Source of the DNA: Dermacentor variabilis
Lineage: Eukaryota; Arthropoda; Arachnida; Ixodida; Ixodidae
Length of the DNA: 64,000 nt
Direction: 5' to 3'
Assembly: GCF_050947875.1 (NCBI RefSeq)
Contig: NC_134568.1
Location: 194,940,853-195,004,852, forward strand
A model generated the notes under the pieces. It saw nothing but the letters and a program-made list of their open reading frames with translations. It searched no databases and was not told the DNA's origin. The translations under genes were made by a program, and so were the position numbers. Shown here piece after piece: positions 35,017 through 45,232 of this stretch (its first letter is position 1; each line of letters opens with the position of its first letter).

Positions 35017-35018
<2 letters not shown>

Positions 35019-35310
35019 TAAGAAGTCATATGGGGCCTGTAGGGGCCTCTAAGGTATTTTCAATAAATAAATAAATATAACAGTCAACCAACAATGACAC
35101 CAAGGACATCATAGGGAAAATTACTTGTACTTAATAACTGAATTACATATTTGATAATGGATATGAAAGTGGATGAAAAAAAACATTTGTCGCAGGTGGG
35201 GAGCGATCCCACGTCTTCGCAATCGCGCGCGATGCTCTTCCAGTTGAGCTACCGCGGCGCCGTTCTCCTATCTACTTTCTTGGTTATTTATGTTTTACTA
35301 CTAGAACTAA
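35017..35310 (-). mobile_element. tRNA-derived SINE (family 2), left arm of an inverted pair
   Basis: On the minus strand it begins near 35310 with ACTACTAG / CCAAGAAAGTAGATAGGAGA. The tRNA-like head follows: GGCGCCGCGGTAGCTCAACT (box A TAGCTCAACTGG), then GATTGCGAAGACGTGGGATC and GCTCCCCACCTGCGACA (box B GGGATCGCTCC). The AT-rich body includes ACAAGTAATTTTCCC, TGTCCTTGGTGTCATTG and GTTGACTG-like text. The copy has the best preserved internal pol III promoter boxes in the window. Confidence 0.82.
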
Positions 35311-35478
35311 CCCGGGGAGCGTTAGCCAGCGCCACCACTAACAAACCTTGGCGGCGGAGGTGGAACATCCTTTCTCCCGCAGGTGTCACTAGCACGTGAT
35401 CCTTTTGGGTGAAGGCAACTGGCCAATAAACCCACACATGCTACCTGAAGGCATCAATGTTGTTTTAGCATCAATGTT

Positions 35479-35765
35479 GTTCTAGTAGTAAACCATAAAT
35501 GCCCAAGAAAGTAGATAGGAGAACGGCGCCGCTGTAGCTAACTTGGTACAACATCGCATGCGTAATGCGAAGACGTGCGATCGCTCCCCACCTGCGGCAA
35601 GTTGCTTTTTCATGCACTTTCATTTCCATTAATTTATCATTTGTTTAATTCAATTAATAAGTACAAGTAATTTTCCGTATATTGTCCTTGAGGTCATAGT
35701 TTGTTGACTGCTTAAGATATGAATAATGAAAATCGGGCCTCAGTTAACCCATTTCTTCCGGTTCA
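35479..35765 (+). mobile_element. tRNA-derived SINE (family 2), right arm of an inverted pair
   Basis: Starts GTTCTAGTAGTAAACC, AAGAAAGTAGATAGGAGAAC, then the tRNA-like GGCGCCGCTGTAGCTAACTT and GCGAAGACGTGCGATCGCTC, CCCACCTGCGGCAAG, the body ACAAGTAATTTTCCGTATAT and TGTCCTTGAGGTCATAG, and the tail GGGCCTCAGTTAACCCATTT, TCTTCCGG, ending in (AT)n. Same family as 35017-35310 and 25355-25559, in opposite orientation to both. Confidence 0.82.
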
Positions 35766-35794
35766 TATATATATATATATATTATATATATATA

Positions 35795-36321
35795 CCCTTT
35801 ACCACTTTGACACACCTAATGCGAACGCTTTAATAGCCAGGCCCCTGAGCATGACGTGGCCACTTGCGCTGACCACTGGCGTGGGCCAGTGTCCAGCACA
35901 AGCATGCTGAGACGAGATGTGCGTGCTGGTGGTGCATGCTGGTATTATAACAAGCAAGATCGCGTCTCCTGCATTTGTTTACTTTAAAACCAAAGCTCAG
36001 CGCGGTATTTGCCTGAAAGCTCTTTTTTTATTGAACATATTGGGAAAGTTCAGGCTACATGTGATCTGCCAGCGGACTTTTGGACTATACCTATGCTCCT
36101 TTGTTGTGGCATGCATTACTCTATGATAGATATAGTTGCATTACCCTACAAAGCCATGATAAGTATTAGCTTGGCGTTCAACAACACAAAATATTATCCG
36201 ATACTCCTGTACCCGCTTTCGTCTCAAAACACCAACATCAGGCCATGTGCCAGCGTAATTTTCTTCCCAAATCGTAACTGTGGCCGACGTCGCGCTACAT
36301 AAGTCCTCACCTGCGTTGCAG
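35795..36321. other. Intron, no other feature
   Basis: Intron before the transmembrane exon. No repeat or gene recognised. Confidence 0.45.
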
Positions 36322-36450
36322 GACCCCCCTGGCTTGTTTCATCGAACATCTTGGTCTCGTTTCTCGTCGTGGCAATCTGTTTGCTGGTGGCGATTCCCTT
36401 TATCGTGCTTTTCGCCATCAAGTACAAAGCGAAGACCCCTGAAGACCGAG
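36322..36450 (+). CDS. side-like: Sidestep-like exon: transmembrane helix and start of cytoplasmic tail
   Basis: The acceptor is CACCTGCGTTGCAG ending at 36321 and the donor is G|GTAGGT at 36451. The exon is 129 nt, phase 1 to phase 1. The frame starts GPPWLVSSN, followed by a hydrophobic run of about 22 residues (ILVSFLVVAICLLVAIPFIV and LFAI) and the basic stop-transfer KYKAK, then TPEDR. This makes the product a type I single-pass membrane protein. Position straight after the FN3 exon matches the family layout. Confidence 0.9.
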
Positions 36451-36767
36451 GTAGGTGATGCTAGCTGTAACAAAAGCCGTGTCGCGCTGGCTTCTTCATC
36501 TCAGCATTCATCCATTATTGAGCTTTTACTAGTATTTAACCCCTGTTTATTGATGACATGCATTCGGTCATGGCCAGCTTCCCGGTAATTTTGTTGTCAA
36601 AGACCACTGCAACCGAACACTAGAACCTTGAAACTATTCAAAGTGTACTGAATAACACCCGCTTAATCAACTTAAGCCTTCTACTGGTATCCACAACAAT
36701 TATGTTGAATGTCAGTGTATATTTCTTTCTGTCTCTCTTTACTGCTGAACGTGGCTTTTACCAACAG
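36451..36767. other. Intron
   Basis: Short 317-nt intron if the following microexon is real. No other feature. Confidence 0.4.
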
Positions 36768-36782
36768 CCCGAGACGTTGATC
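36768..36782 (+). CDS. side-like: Candidate 15-nt microexon of the cytoplasmic tail
   Basis: CTTTTACCAACAG precedes 36768 and GTGAGT follows 36782. With the preceding phase-1 exon it would add ARDVD (5 residues) and leave phase 1 unchanged, so it can be included or skipped without breaking the frame. Support comes only from the strong splice signals and phase fit. Confidence 0.4.
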
Positions 36783-37775
36783 GTGAGTATCAGTGCTGCA
36801 AAAAGAAAAAAAGAAGAAAAATAAGATAGCGAAGAATAAGAAAAGTCTGAACAATGTTTTGTCAATTGTTTCAAATTATAACTGCGATGCATTTGATGAA
36901 GTTGGCTCTACATATTGTTTACTTATTTATAGTAGCTGGAAGTCGTCCCTCTTTTTCACACAGACACGAATGCATCTATACGCCATCACTGCACAATGGA
37001 GTTGTCATTGGTAACGTAGTTTGGCGCCGGATGCAAGAAAATCGCATGTACCGCACGCACTGAGTTGTCCCAGATGTCGCTCAAATAAGGCTATTGTTTC
37101 CTGCAACGATATGGACAAGGCTGTGTGTTTTCGCTTGAAAATTTATCTAACAACTTCTGTAATTTCATTTTGTTATATTTGCAACGAAGTGTTTTGTTCC
37201 ACTTTGAACAATACAACAAGAAAGAGAGACAAGAGATCATGTTAAAAAAACAAGAAAACCGAAAAACTTGTTAAGAAATCGGCGAATTGTTTCCAGCCGT
37301 GGAGCTCAAGATACACATGTAACCGGTATTAAGCCTCTGTTTTAAGAGACTCACAGAGGCTGGAGTCTCAGCTGTGCCGCCTTACCACGTGAGCAACTCT
37401 TCAGCGTTAATCCGTCAAGATGCTGTACCGGTACCCATGTCTCACAGGGTGGAATATTTTAATTTTTACACGCTGGGCTGATCACGACTGCGATGGCAGG
37501 CACCAGGTGGCGACCACACGTACGATCGGTGTATCTTCCGGGAGCTCAGTCCCGCAGTGTGGAAAGTTGAGGAAGGAAGCTTGTGGTGTCTTGATTTGCA
37601 TTGCAAAGCGCAATAATCACATCGCGTTTTAAACAACCAGTGAGCAGACAGCTGGCGTTTCACTTCGATAGCTGGTAAACCAAGGAAGCAAGCCGCACAA
37701 ATTAACCCGAGTGAAAACGGCTGCCTTTCATGTAATCTTTGGAGTCCACTCAGATACCCTTGTATTTTGTTCCAG
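36783..37775. other. Intron; one alternative terminal-exon candidate
   Basis: At 37297 a TTGTTTCCAG acceptor is followed in phase 1 by a short frame ending ELKIHM and TAA. It could be an alternative terminal exon, but no polyadenylation signal is close by. Nothing else recognised. Confidence 0.3.
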
Positions 37776-37803
37776 AGGACAAGCAAGTTCATCAGGAAAA
37801 ACA
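37776..37803 (+). CDS. side-like: Candidate small exon of the cytoplasmic tail
   Basis: The acceptor is TTGTATTTTGTTCCAG and the donor is ACA|GTAAGT. It is 28 nt, entering in phase 1 and leaving in phase 2. Reads (Q/E)DKQVHQEK, a charged stretch fitting a cytoplasmic tail. The phase change restricts which downstream exon can follow and agrees with 41781-41863. No homology support. Confidence 0.38.
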
Positions 37804-39360
37804 GTAAGTTTTCTTCGTTTCGTTAAACTGCATGAGAAGGGATACAAGCCGAGGCTGTCAGAGCCATGGCTCTATTTGGAATTGATGGGCTGCCGTCCTT
37901 CCCTTTTCGCAGGGCAAACTGTGGCTTTTGCCATTTGAGTGTGCTATCACGTCGGAATGAAAGCTCGACATGAGAATACATGTATTTCCCTTTCCGCTTT
38001 CGCCAGATTTTGTGGCACTGATGTGAGCCACTTAGTTTTGAGGCTTGGTTACTTAGCTTAGGGTGCACGCCAAGCCGCCCTAGAGTGTGCTGGAAGGCTT
38101 TTCCATCAAATGTCGTTTAAGACGGCCTTGACAGGTTTGCACCTCGTGCAGCTGACAGGCGAGCGTCCGTGTGAGCGACAGGCGTTTGTCGTGCGCTATC
38201 GTGTGAGGGAAGAGAAGGTGCTTTCTAATGAACACTCCTCTGTGCGCTTATACCGATCTTCCCCAGCCCCGTCCCTTGACGTCCGCGTAGCCACCGCAGG
38301 CTCTCTCGGATATGTGACAGTGCGTGGGAGCTCTGCGTAAAAGGCGCGCGTCTTTCTTTTTAATGCGGAACGTTCTTTGCTTGTTACAGCCAGTTTATGT
38401 CTCTTCAATAAAAAATAAAAATAAAAATATGTCCAACTGGCCGGATTTTAACCAGCGCGTCCCTGCGCAAAAGCTGTACGTTCGAGCTATTAGGCCCACG
38501 CATGTCTACTATTCTCGTGTTATCTAGAGCGTTGAGATATCTCATAACAACAATTTGTTTATAAAAATGACAGCATCTGAAGCGCCGGAGTTTCCCAAAC
38601 GACTCCGAGGCGAGAATTACTGCTGCTGAGAAGGAGTCGCCGAAATAACAACGCCCCGGTGCGAGCGTCTTGCCATCGTCGACACCGTCGTCGTCATGCC
38701 ATTGGCGTCGCCGTCATTGTTATGCAAACGTCGCCTTGTCGTGTCATCCCACACAGACAATCGCTCACTTTGCACGGACATGTTCTATCACCTCAACACT
38801 TTGTGCAAGACGAAATGAGTCTAGCTATCCATGTACCAGCAAAATGTTTTCCATAATGTTGATTCTCCCACTGCATGAGATCTCTATAATTTTCATTCCT
38901 GTAATGTCGAGGTTCCGAACCTCAAGTGTTCCACGCACAAGCACCTATGGTCTTTTTTGCGACTGAGGAAAGTATTTTTCCGGCAGACACTGATGGGAGA
39001 ACCTAGAGGCTCGGAAGCACTACCAGTAAAAAAATGTGAGGGAATTTCATGCCTTTAAGAATGCTTAGGGCAGCGCTAAGGGGAAAGGTGAGAGTTCTTG
39101 CGGGAGGCTGAAAGGTTTCAAACACAAAGTACTTATTTACATAGGCCGCCTGGTCAGCATTGTCTTGTTCACATCATTTTTTTACAATTTTACGCGCCAA
39201 AATCTTGATAGCTCCTCGGGCAATGTGTCTAAGAGCCACTGACGAAAACAAGCTTTTTTTCACTGCTGCAGGCCCTCCGCCTTTATTACAATTCCCGATG
39301 AAATATTTCTGGAGAAAAACAGGGGGCATGAGAAACACCTAGTATTCTGCACAACATATA
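37804..39360. other. Intron, no other feature
   Basis: Short open frames only, none recognisable. Confidence 0.4.
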
Positions 39361-39618
39361 GATGGCTTGCGCTTACGTCATCCTTGCGGGCCATATTGGT
39401 GAACCAGCACGGTGAGCAGCAGCGTATGTTAGCGCTTCGCACGGCTCCAAAACTCTCCAACACAGGCGGTGGAGGAGGGACGTATTCTAAGCTTGCCTTT
39501 CTCCATAGAAGCAGGTTACACCTGGCAGTGAATACGATACAATGACGCCAGCCTAGGCGCTATATTGGAGAACCATGTGGGTGAGAAACCCAGTCCGTGA
39601 CGTCACGCGCAAGCCATC
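39361..39618. mobile_element. 258-bp TA-flanked TIR element (MITE)
   Basis: The left terminus GATGGCTTGCGCTTACGTCA is matched by the reverse complement of the right terminus, GATGGCTTGCGCGTGACGTC. TA flanks both ends (39359-39360, 39619-39620). Internally, GGCCATATTGGTGAACCA and GCTATATTGGAGAACCAT form a direct repeat. No coding capacity. Confidence 0.7.
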
Positions 39619-41780
39619 TACAGAAAACGAGAGAAAGGTGCAGTCGTGTGCAATGTGAGCTACAGCACGGTGCTCGAAGTCGAAAGCGCCCCAAGACTTC
39701 ATGGCTACGCTGACATACGAAACATTGGTTAGCTAAATACCCGTAATCGGAGAGGTGTTTAATTCTCCAAGGCGTGTTTCCGTTTTGTCAAGGGTGCTAA
39801 CTTTGTCCGACGCTTGTGCGCATGTGTGAGTTGCGAGCGGAAAATCTGGGGACTGCGCTTCGGAGCACTGGAGCACACGCACGCGCGCGCTTCTGGAGCA
39901 CGCGCTTCGCTGCGGTCGTCCCTAGCCGATAGCAATGCGCACTGCACGAGAAGCGGCGCTTAACTTCGGTTCAAAGGGGATCACAGTGGACTATACAGAG
40001 TCCGTAATGAGGGAGCACACAAACAAAAAATTCGCAGTAACAACGTGTCATTATTCATTGGTCTGCGGCAGCCAAAGGAGCATCTACCTAAGTCACCACC
40101 CCGGCGCTTTGCGCCGGGTAGCTTTGCTCCCCTTGGCAGGAACATTCGCTGTCTGGCCTGGCGCTTAAGCATAGGTAAAAACAAATACTGCAGAGATGAA
40201 AGGGGGAAATGATATAATAAAGCGATAAAAACAAGAAAAAAGATGACGCACAGTTTCGCCCGAAAGGCGAAGCGTTGATTGTGATAGCGAATTAGTGTAC
40301 AACTGACTAAACGAAGTACGCACAGTAGCTTTATTGGCAGCATAAACTTGTCAACGTTTCCTTACTAACTAAATTAATGAGCTTGGTGTCACGCGCGCAC
40401 AAGCAAAAATGAACACATCTCACTCGATGACCGCGGATACTCGCAGTCAAAACGCTGGAGTCAGCAAGCGAACCGACCTTCGTGCTGAGTCTCGCATCCC
40501 CCCCCCCCCCCCCCAACGCGAACTAAGCCACGAAAACACAGCGCGCGGCGAACTCTGTATCCCGTCGCAGATGGCTTTCAAGATAGAACGGCTCGGGCGG
40601 TTGCGCGCGGCCGCCCGGGCTTCCCGGAGTATAGCGTCCCCACCCCCCTACGCTCCCCCCGGAACCTTGCGCACGACGGAAGACGGCGCGCTTCCTCCCC
40701 GCTTTCCTCGCTTGTGTGCGCGAGATTGAGCCGCGATCGTCGGCTCCCTCTCGCACGCTTTCCATCGCACATCCAACATACGGCTTGCGGCGACTATTTT
40801 ATCGTCCTTGGACTTTATACGTAACCTCACGGCGACGCCAACGGCAGAAATGTGTCTGGAATGTCCATATAATTTCTATCGCAATAATAAATGCTACAAC
40901 ACATATTCGAACTACTACAAAGCTCCCAATAAAGAGCGCGGTGCTGCGATCGCTATGCCACGAAAGAGGAACGGAGGGAGGGTTTAATACAGAGCAATTA
41001 TCCGTGGTCGCGTAGTTCAGTTCGGCTACGGACAAAGGGGCGATAGCGTGTCCACGTCTGTAGTACCAGGTACAGTCCCCACATTTTTTCTCTCGCAATT
41101 CGCGTATGTGGACGCGCGTGCGGAAAACGCGACGTATCTCTCTCGTGTCTGCGCCGTTGACAGAACGAAAAAGCGCTATTCTCCGCGGCATCTGGCTATC
41201 ACAAAGAGGGCCACTGGCTCCGGCTGTCGGGGTGACCAGTCGTGTAACCGTTGCATCGAGCACCGATTGCGCGATTACCCAGCGCCGGAGATAACACTTG
41301 CAGGTATTGTGTTCCGCGCACCGAGACAAAAGCCCACGCGAGGGTGGTTAAGTATGAGGTTGCGCGGTGAGACCGAGGCTGCACCGGTGCACCTGAATGG
41401 ACGAAGGGATTTCATGCAAGTCGACTTGTGTGTGATTATTGTGGCATAATTTTGTCACCTTGTATGATAGTGTGAAGTTGTTTTCACTCCAAATTCTTAT
41501 GCTTTGCATTTCACGGGTGCTGCGGCGCCACTCGCAGGCAGTTGCAGCTGTTTTAACTGTTCTCGAACCGCAACGAGATGCGGAAAGTCACATGCTTTTA
41601 TCGTCGTGTGCACATTCTTTGCCGGCTACATACGTCAGAGGGTGCATGTGCAGTTCAGTTCTACAGCGACGTACACTTTTTGTACGTCGCTGTGGAAACT
41701 CATACAAAATGTTTAATTATGCTAGTCTCAGCGAGAAAAAGGTTTCTTTACACGTTTAACATACCTCTTCAATCCCACAG
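39619..41780. other. Intron (if the tail model is right), GC-rich part unexplained
   Basis: About 40450-40780 and 41040-41300 are GC-rich with overlapping open frames on both strands; none resembles a known protein. A C-run occurs at about 40499-40514. It could be an internal promoter or CpG island. Not resolved. Confidence 0.35.
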
Positions 41781-41863
41781 CTGGATACAGCTATCCCAAG
41801 GAGTTGAGCACAGAAATGAGCCAAGCATATTCCCTGAGGAGGCTTTTGTCACAGCCATGACCT
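41781..41863 (+). CDS. side-like: Candidate cytoplasmic-tail exon, two open frames
   Basis: The acceptor is TTCAATCCCACAG and the donor is ACCT|GTAAGT. It is 83 nt. Entered in phase 2 (from 37776-37803) it reads HWIQLSQGVEHRNEPSIF, PEEAFVTAMT and leaves in phase 1. Entered in phase 1 it reads PGYSYPKELSTEMSQAYS, LRRLLSQP and meets TGA inside the exon. The splice sites are good, but which frame is used is undecided. Confidence 0.38.
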
Positions 41864-42093
41864 GTAAGTACTACATAAACATCAGCACGCAGTCAGACGT
41901 TAATTTTGTTGTTTCCTTGTTTTTATTTCTTTTCCTCTTTTTTTATTATTGCAGTAGCGAAAATACTGGTGGCCAAAACTTGGAAAAGTTTTGACAACAG
42001 TGACACGTGTTGCGCTTTAGAAGAGCTGAGAAAAAGTGCATGTTCGTGCGATATACAGCAAGCCAAGCACTGTCGTGGCATAATGCACAAATA

Positions 42094-42345
42094 CCCGCCG
42101 TGGTTGCTTAGTGACTTTGGTATTGCGTTGCTAAGTACTAGGTCGCACAATCAAATCCCGGCCATGGCGGCGGCATTACGATGTGGTCGAAATGCAAAAA
42201 AACACCCCTGTACTTAGGTTTAGGTGCACCTTAAAGAAGCCCAGGTGGTCAAAATGAATCCGCAGTCTCGCCCCCCCCCCCTCAGATAATCAGATCGTGG
42301 TTTTGGCTCGTAAAACTCCATATTCTAAGGCACAAATAAATTTGA
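42094..42345 (+). mobile_element. tRNA-derived SINE (family 1), full-length
   Basis: The tRNA-like head CCGTGGTTGCTTAGTGACTT (box A near TGCTTAGTGAC) is followed by GCTAAGTACTAGGTCGCACA and ATCAAATCCCGG (box B). Then come the body CACCCCTGTACTTAGGTTTA, CCCAGGTGGTCAAAATGAAT, and the end CGTGGTTTTGGCTCGTAAAA. A C-run interrupts it at about 42271-42280. Confidence 0.82.
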
Positions 42346-42439
42346 AGAAAATTAATTTCGTCCAAGCACGTGCTGCAAAATGAAGCGGCCATGCTGAATG
42401 GGGCTAAAAAATTCAATTCTGTTGCTTTACCTACTTTAA

Positions 42440-42600
42440 GTTTGGCCGCCTAGGGTTCTTTAACGTACACGCAATGCACGGAACGCGGGAGTTTTTGCAT
42501 ATCGCCCCATCGAAATGCGCCCGCCATGGATGGATATGATCGCACCTTCGGGCTTAGCAACGCAATGCCGAAATCGCTACGCCACCACGGCGTGGTGAAT
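42440..42600 (-). mobile_element. tRNA-derived SINE (family 1), opposite orientation
   Basis: Reverse complement of the family-1 head and first body half: GGTTCTTTAACGTACACGCA, CATATCGCCCCATCGAAATG and CGGGCTTAGCAACGCAATGC. The 3' half of the SINE is missing. It faces the copy at 42094-42345. Confidence 0.78.
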
Positions 42601-43002
42601 GGTGTCAACAATTGACTTTTTATTGTATAGAGGTAATTATTTTACAGTGGAATGATCCACGAGCACAAATTGAAACTCTGAAAGTGTTAATAAGCTTTTT
42701 AACGGACAGTGGCATTGTATCTGGTTATTGAGAACAATTTAATGATTTCCATATCCACAAATCTTCTCACTTGTTTATTTGACTGTTGATTTATTCGTTC
42801 ATATGCATTTTTCAGTATACATGACTTCGATTTGTTTACCATTTCGGTGTTCATTGTGCAAGGGTCTAAGCCCTTCTCTACGTTCAAGACTGACGTTCAA
42901 GACGTTCTTTGCCTGAAAACGTATGAGCAGCTTGTACCTAGTGTCATGAAGCGCCCACTACATTGCGTATTGATTCAGTATAATTGACCCCAAGTGCTTG
43001 TC

Positions 43003-43143
<141 letters not shown>

Positions 43144-43421
43144 CGGAATATGCCATCAAATATTGCAGGAAAGCTTGTGGCCGAAAATGCCACCATGCAA
43201 TCGTATCAAATGACCCAAGTAGCTCCTTAAAGGGGGATGCGGGACAGAAAGGTAGATCTTTGAACCGACATGGCTATATTAATCAAATGGCGCAGCCTGC
43301 TTTGTCCGCCCCCCCCCCCCTTCATGTTAGAACACGTAGTAAATTTCATTAGCGTAGCAGAAATAGAAAACAAGTTATGCATGTCCCGTGGAGTAAATGA
43401 GTTACTGGATCCTTTTCGCAG

Positions 43422-44105
43422 CCTTCCAAGCATCTACGTCGCCAACCAGCGTCGGCTGCTCCGACGGCCCCGTCCTCTGCTCCAGAAGTGTCTGCTAGGA
43501 CACAGAGGCCCTGCCGGGGGTCGCGCACGTCTTTGCTCAACGTCGTGCTGGGCTGGCAGCACCGTGGGCTTGTAGGAGACGACCGTCTAGTCAGGTGGCC
43601 CTGACCGACGGGAGAGAACCAGTGCGACCACTGCCACGCCGCGCCTGTCCGCACCGCGGGGCGCGCTCGCTCGAAGAATTCCGCGCACCAGTGGCAGTCA
43701 CGACGCGGACAGCCACTACACGAGGGCGAAATGAAGTCGTCGACTCCGAGAAGAGCAGAAAATAACTGCTGCTGGGATAGTGCGGGCTGCGTGCGGTGGG
43801 GCCGGGGTTAGGGGTGGCGACAAAAAGAACGACTTGGCACTATCAATCGTGATGTGCTCCTTCAGCAAAGTGGTTTGTGGTCCTTGCTCCGTCCCCAGTG
43901 GAAACAAAAGAAAAGAAACAAAAGAAAAAAAGACTCGCCGGTGTCGTGTACTTGATGTATTGTTCTGTTAACAGGCACCCAGTTTGGTTCCTTGTGTACA
44001 AAGAGAGTGCACTTTTTGAAGCTTTTTCTCACAAACTGCCAAGAAATCCAGTTGATGTATGACTATCGTTCCTCGATGAATATTGGTTGAATAAAAATTT
44101 ATTGG
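43422..44105 (+). CDS. side-like: Candidate last exon: end of cytoplasmic tail and 3'UTR
   Basis: Acceptor ATCCTTTTCGCAG ends at 43421. Entered in phase 1 it reads SFQASTSPTSVGCSDGPVLC, SRSVC and stops at TAG 43496-43498. The other two frames are also open for longer, one reading PSKHLRRQPASAAPTAPSSA, so the coding frame is uncertain. GC-rich sequence after the stop and an AATAAA at 44090 are consistent with a 3'UTR. Start and end of this exon are predictions from signals only. Confidence 0.33.
44090..44095 (+). promoter_or_regulatory. Candidate polyadenylation signal AATAAA
   Basis: GTTGAATAAAAATTTATTGG contains AATAAA. It lies about 590 nt after the proposed stop and is the first AATAAA seen downstream. 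Proposed 3' end of the Sidestep-like gene. Confidence 0.4.
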
Positions 44106-44567
44106 AAGTATTCTCAGCGAGTCCACAACTTCCCTGCGGAGCATTTGGCAGCAAGCTTTTGCAGCTAGACGACGAGTAACGGATCGCTGTGGAGGCCAAA
44201 CTGTAGCCTGCACTGACCCTCCTCGCCGCGTACATTCCAGGTGTGACCCTGTATATTCCACGACCGATATCCTTAACTTGGGCGCACAATATTTCAATAT
44301 TTTAGAATTATAGCTATGGTATGGTGTGCTAGAAAAGCCAACGATTCGTCTAACGCGAGGTACACGTGCGAACCTGGGGGCCCCCGGAGAGTCGTTACGT
44401 CTGCCAGGTAAGCACTGTCACTCTCTGTCAAAAGCTGTAACTTAAAATATACGAATACGCTTGGCGCACACCCTTCGCACATTGCCTTTACCAAGATGTT
44501 ACAAGGATGAAATTAACTCGTGAAATGAAGAAAATACTTGAGAATATTATCCATGTAAATAAGTGTA

Positions 44568-45232
44568 CTGGGTGATCATTTTTAAGTTCTACGGAATTTT
44601 CAAAAGTTACTTGTGGGAGATAACATAGTTGCTGGCCTTGTGTATTATTCGAAGGTGGGGGCAATTCTAGCACAAGAAATCTAAGCACATATTCAACTAA
44701 TTAACGAAAATTCACTAATTGAGTTCTTAATAACCTTACGGCGCATATTGCGATTTACGATTTGTAGCCGGTGAGTTTGCAAGACGTATGCACTTCTGAT
44801 GAATTTCCAGGGTTACACCAATTTCGAGATATTATTTCCCAAAAAAGTGGGACGTAATGCATGGGCGTTGCAGTTATTTTTGTGCTTCAATGCATAGAGG
44901 AGCGTTTTGTCAAAAACGTAAGCGGAACAACAACACATTTTGACGGCGAGTTTGGTGGTGCTTATCACTAAACTGGTCCATTCTGGAAATTGATTCCAAG
45001 TGGATACGTCTTGCAATCTCACCAACTACAAGTCCTAAATTGCCATATGTGCCTTGGAGTAATTCATTCGGAATTTAATTAGTCAATGGTTGCTAATTAG
45101 TTGAATACTTGTTTTGATATCTCGTAAAACTAATGCCCGCCTCTCTGAATAATACAGCTAAAGGATTGGAATTATTTTATAAGCAACAGGCGATTTAAAA
45201 AAGTTATGTGAATCTTAAAAATGATCGCCCCG
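44568..45232. mobile_element. 665-bp long-TIR MITE with TA target site
   Basis: The left end CTGGGTGATCATTTTTAAGT pairs with the reverse complement of the right end, CGGGGCGATCATTTTTAAGA. TA flanks both ends (44566-44567, 45233-45234). Homology continues inward over roughly 220 nt per arm, including ATATTCAACTAATTA, CATAT-GC-ATTTA and TTTGCAAGACGTATGCACT against ATTGCAAGACGTATCCACT. No transposase frame was found. Most likely a non-autonomous Tc1/mariner-type element. Confidence 0.85.

Noticed and set aside
35150..35285. Possible tRNA gene on the minus strand
   Set aside because: The sequence has box A/B-like elements but occurs in three copies with the same AT-rich body and tail, so it is a tRNA-derived SINE. 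The 3' acceptor arm does not close as a tRNA.
40799..41329. 176-codon minus-strand frame in GC-rich DNA
   Set aside because: No domain; overlapping plus-strand frames of similar length argue for chance.
42094..42180. Possible tRNA gene on the plus strand
   Set aside because: Head of a family-1 SINE. The same body follows in other copies.
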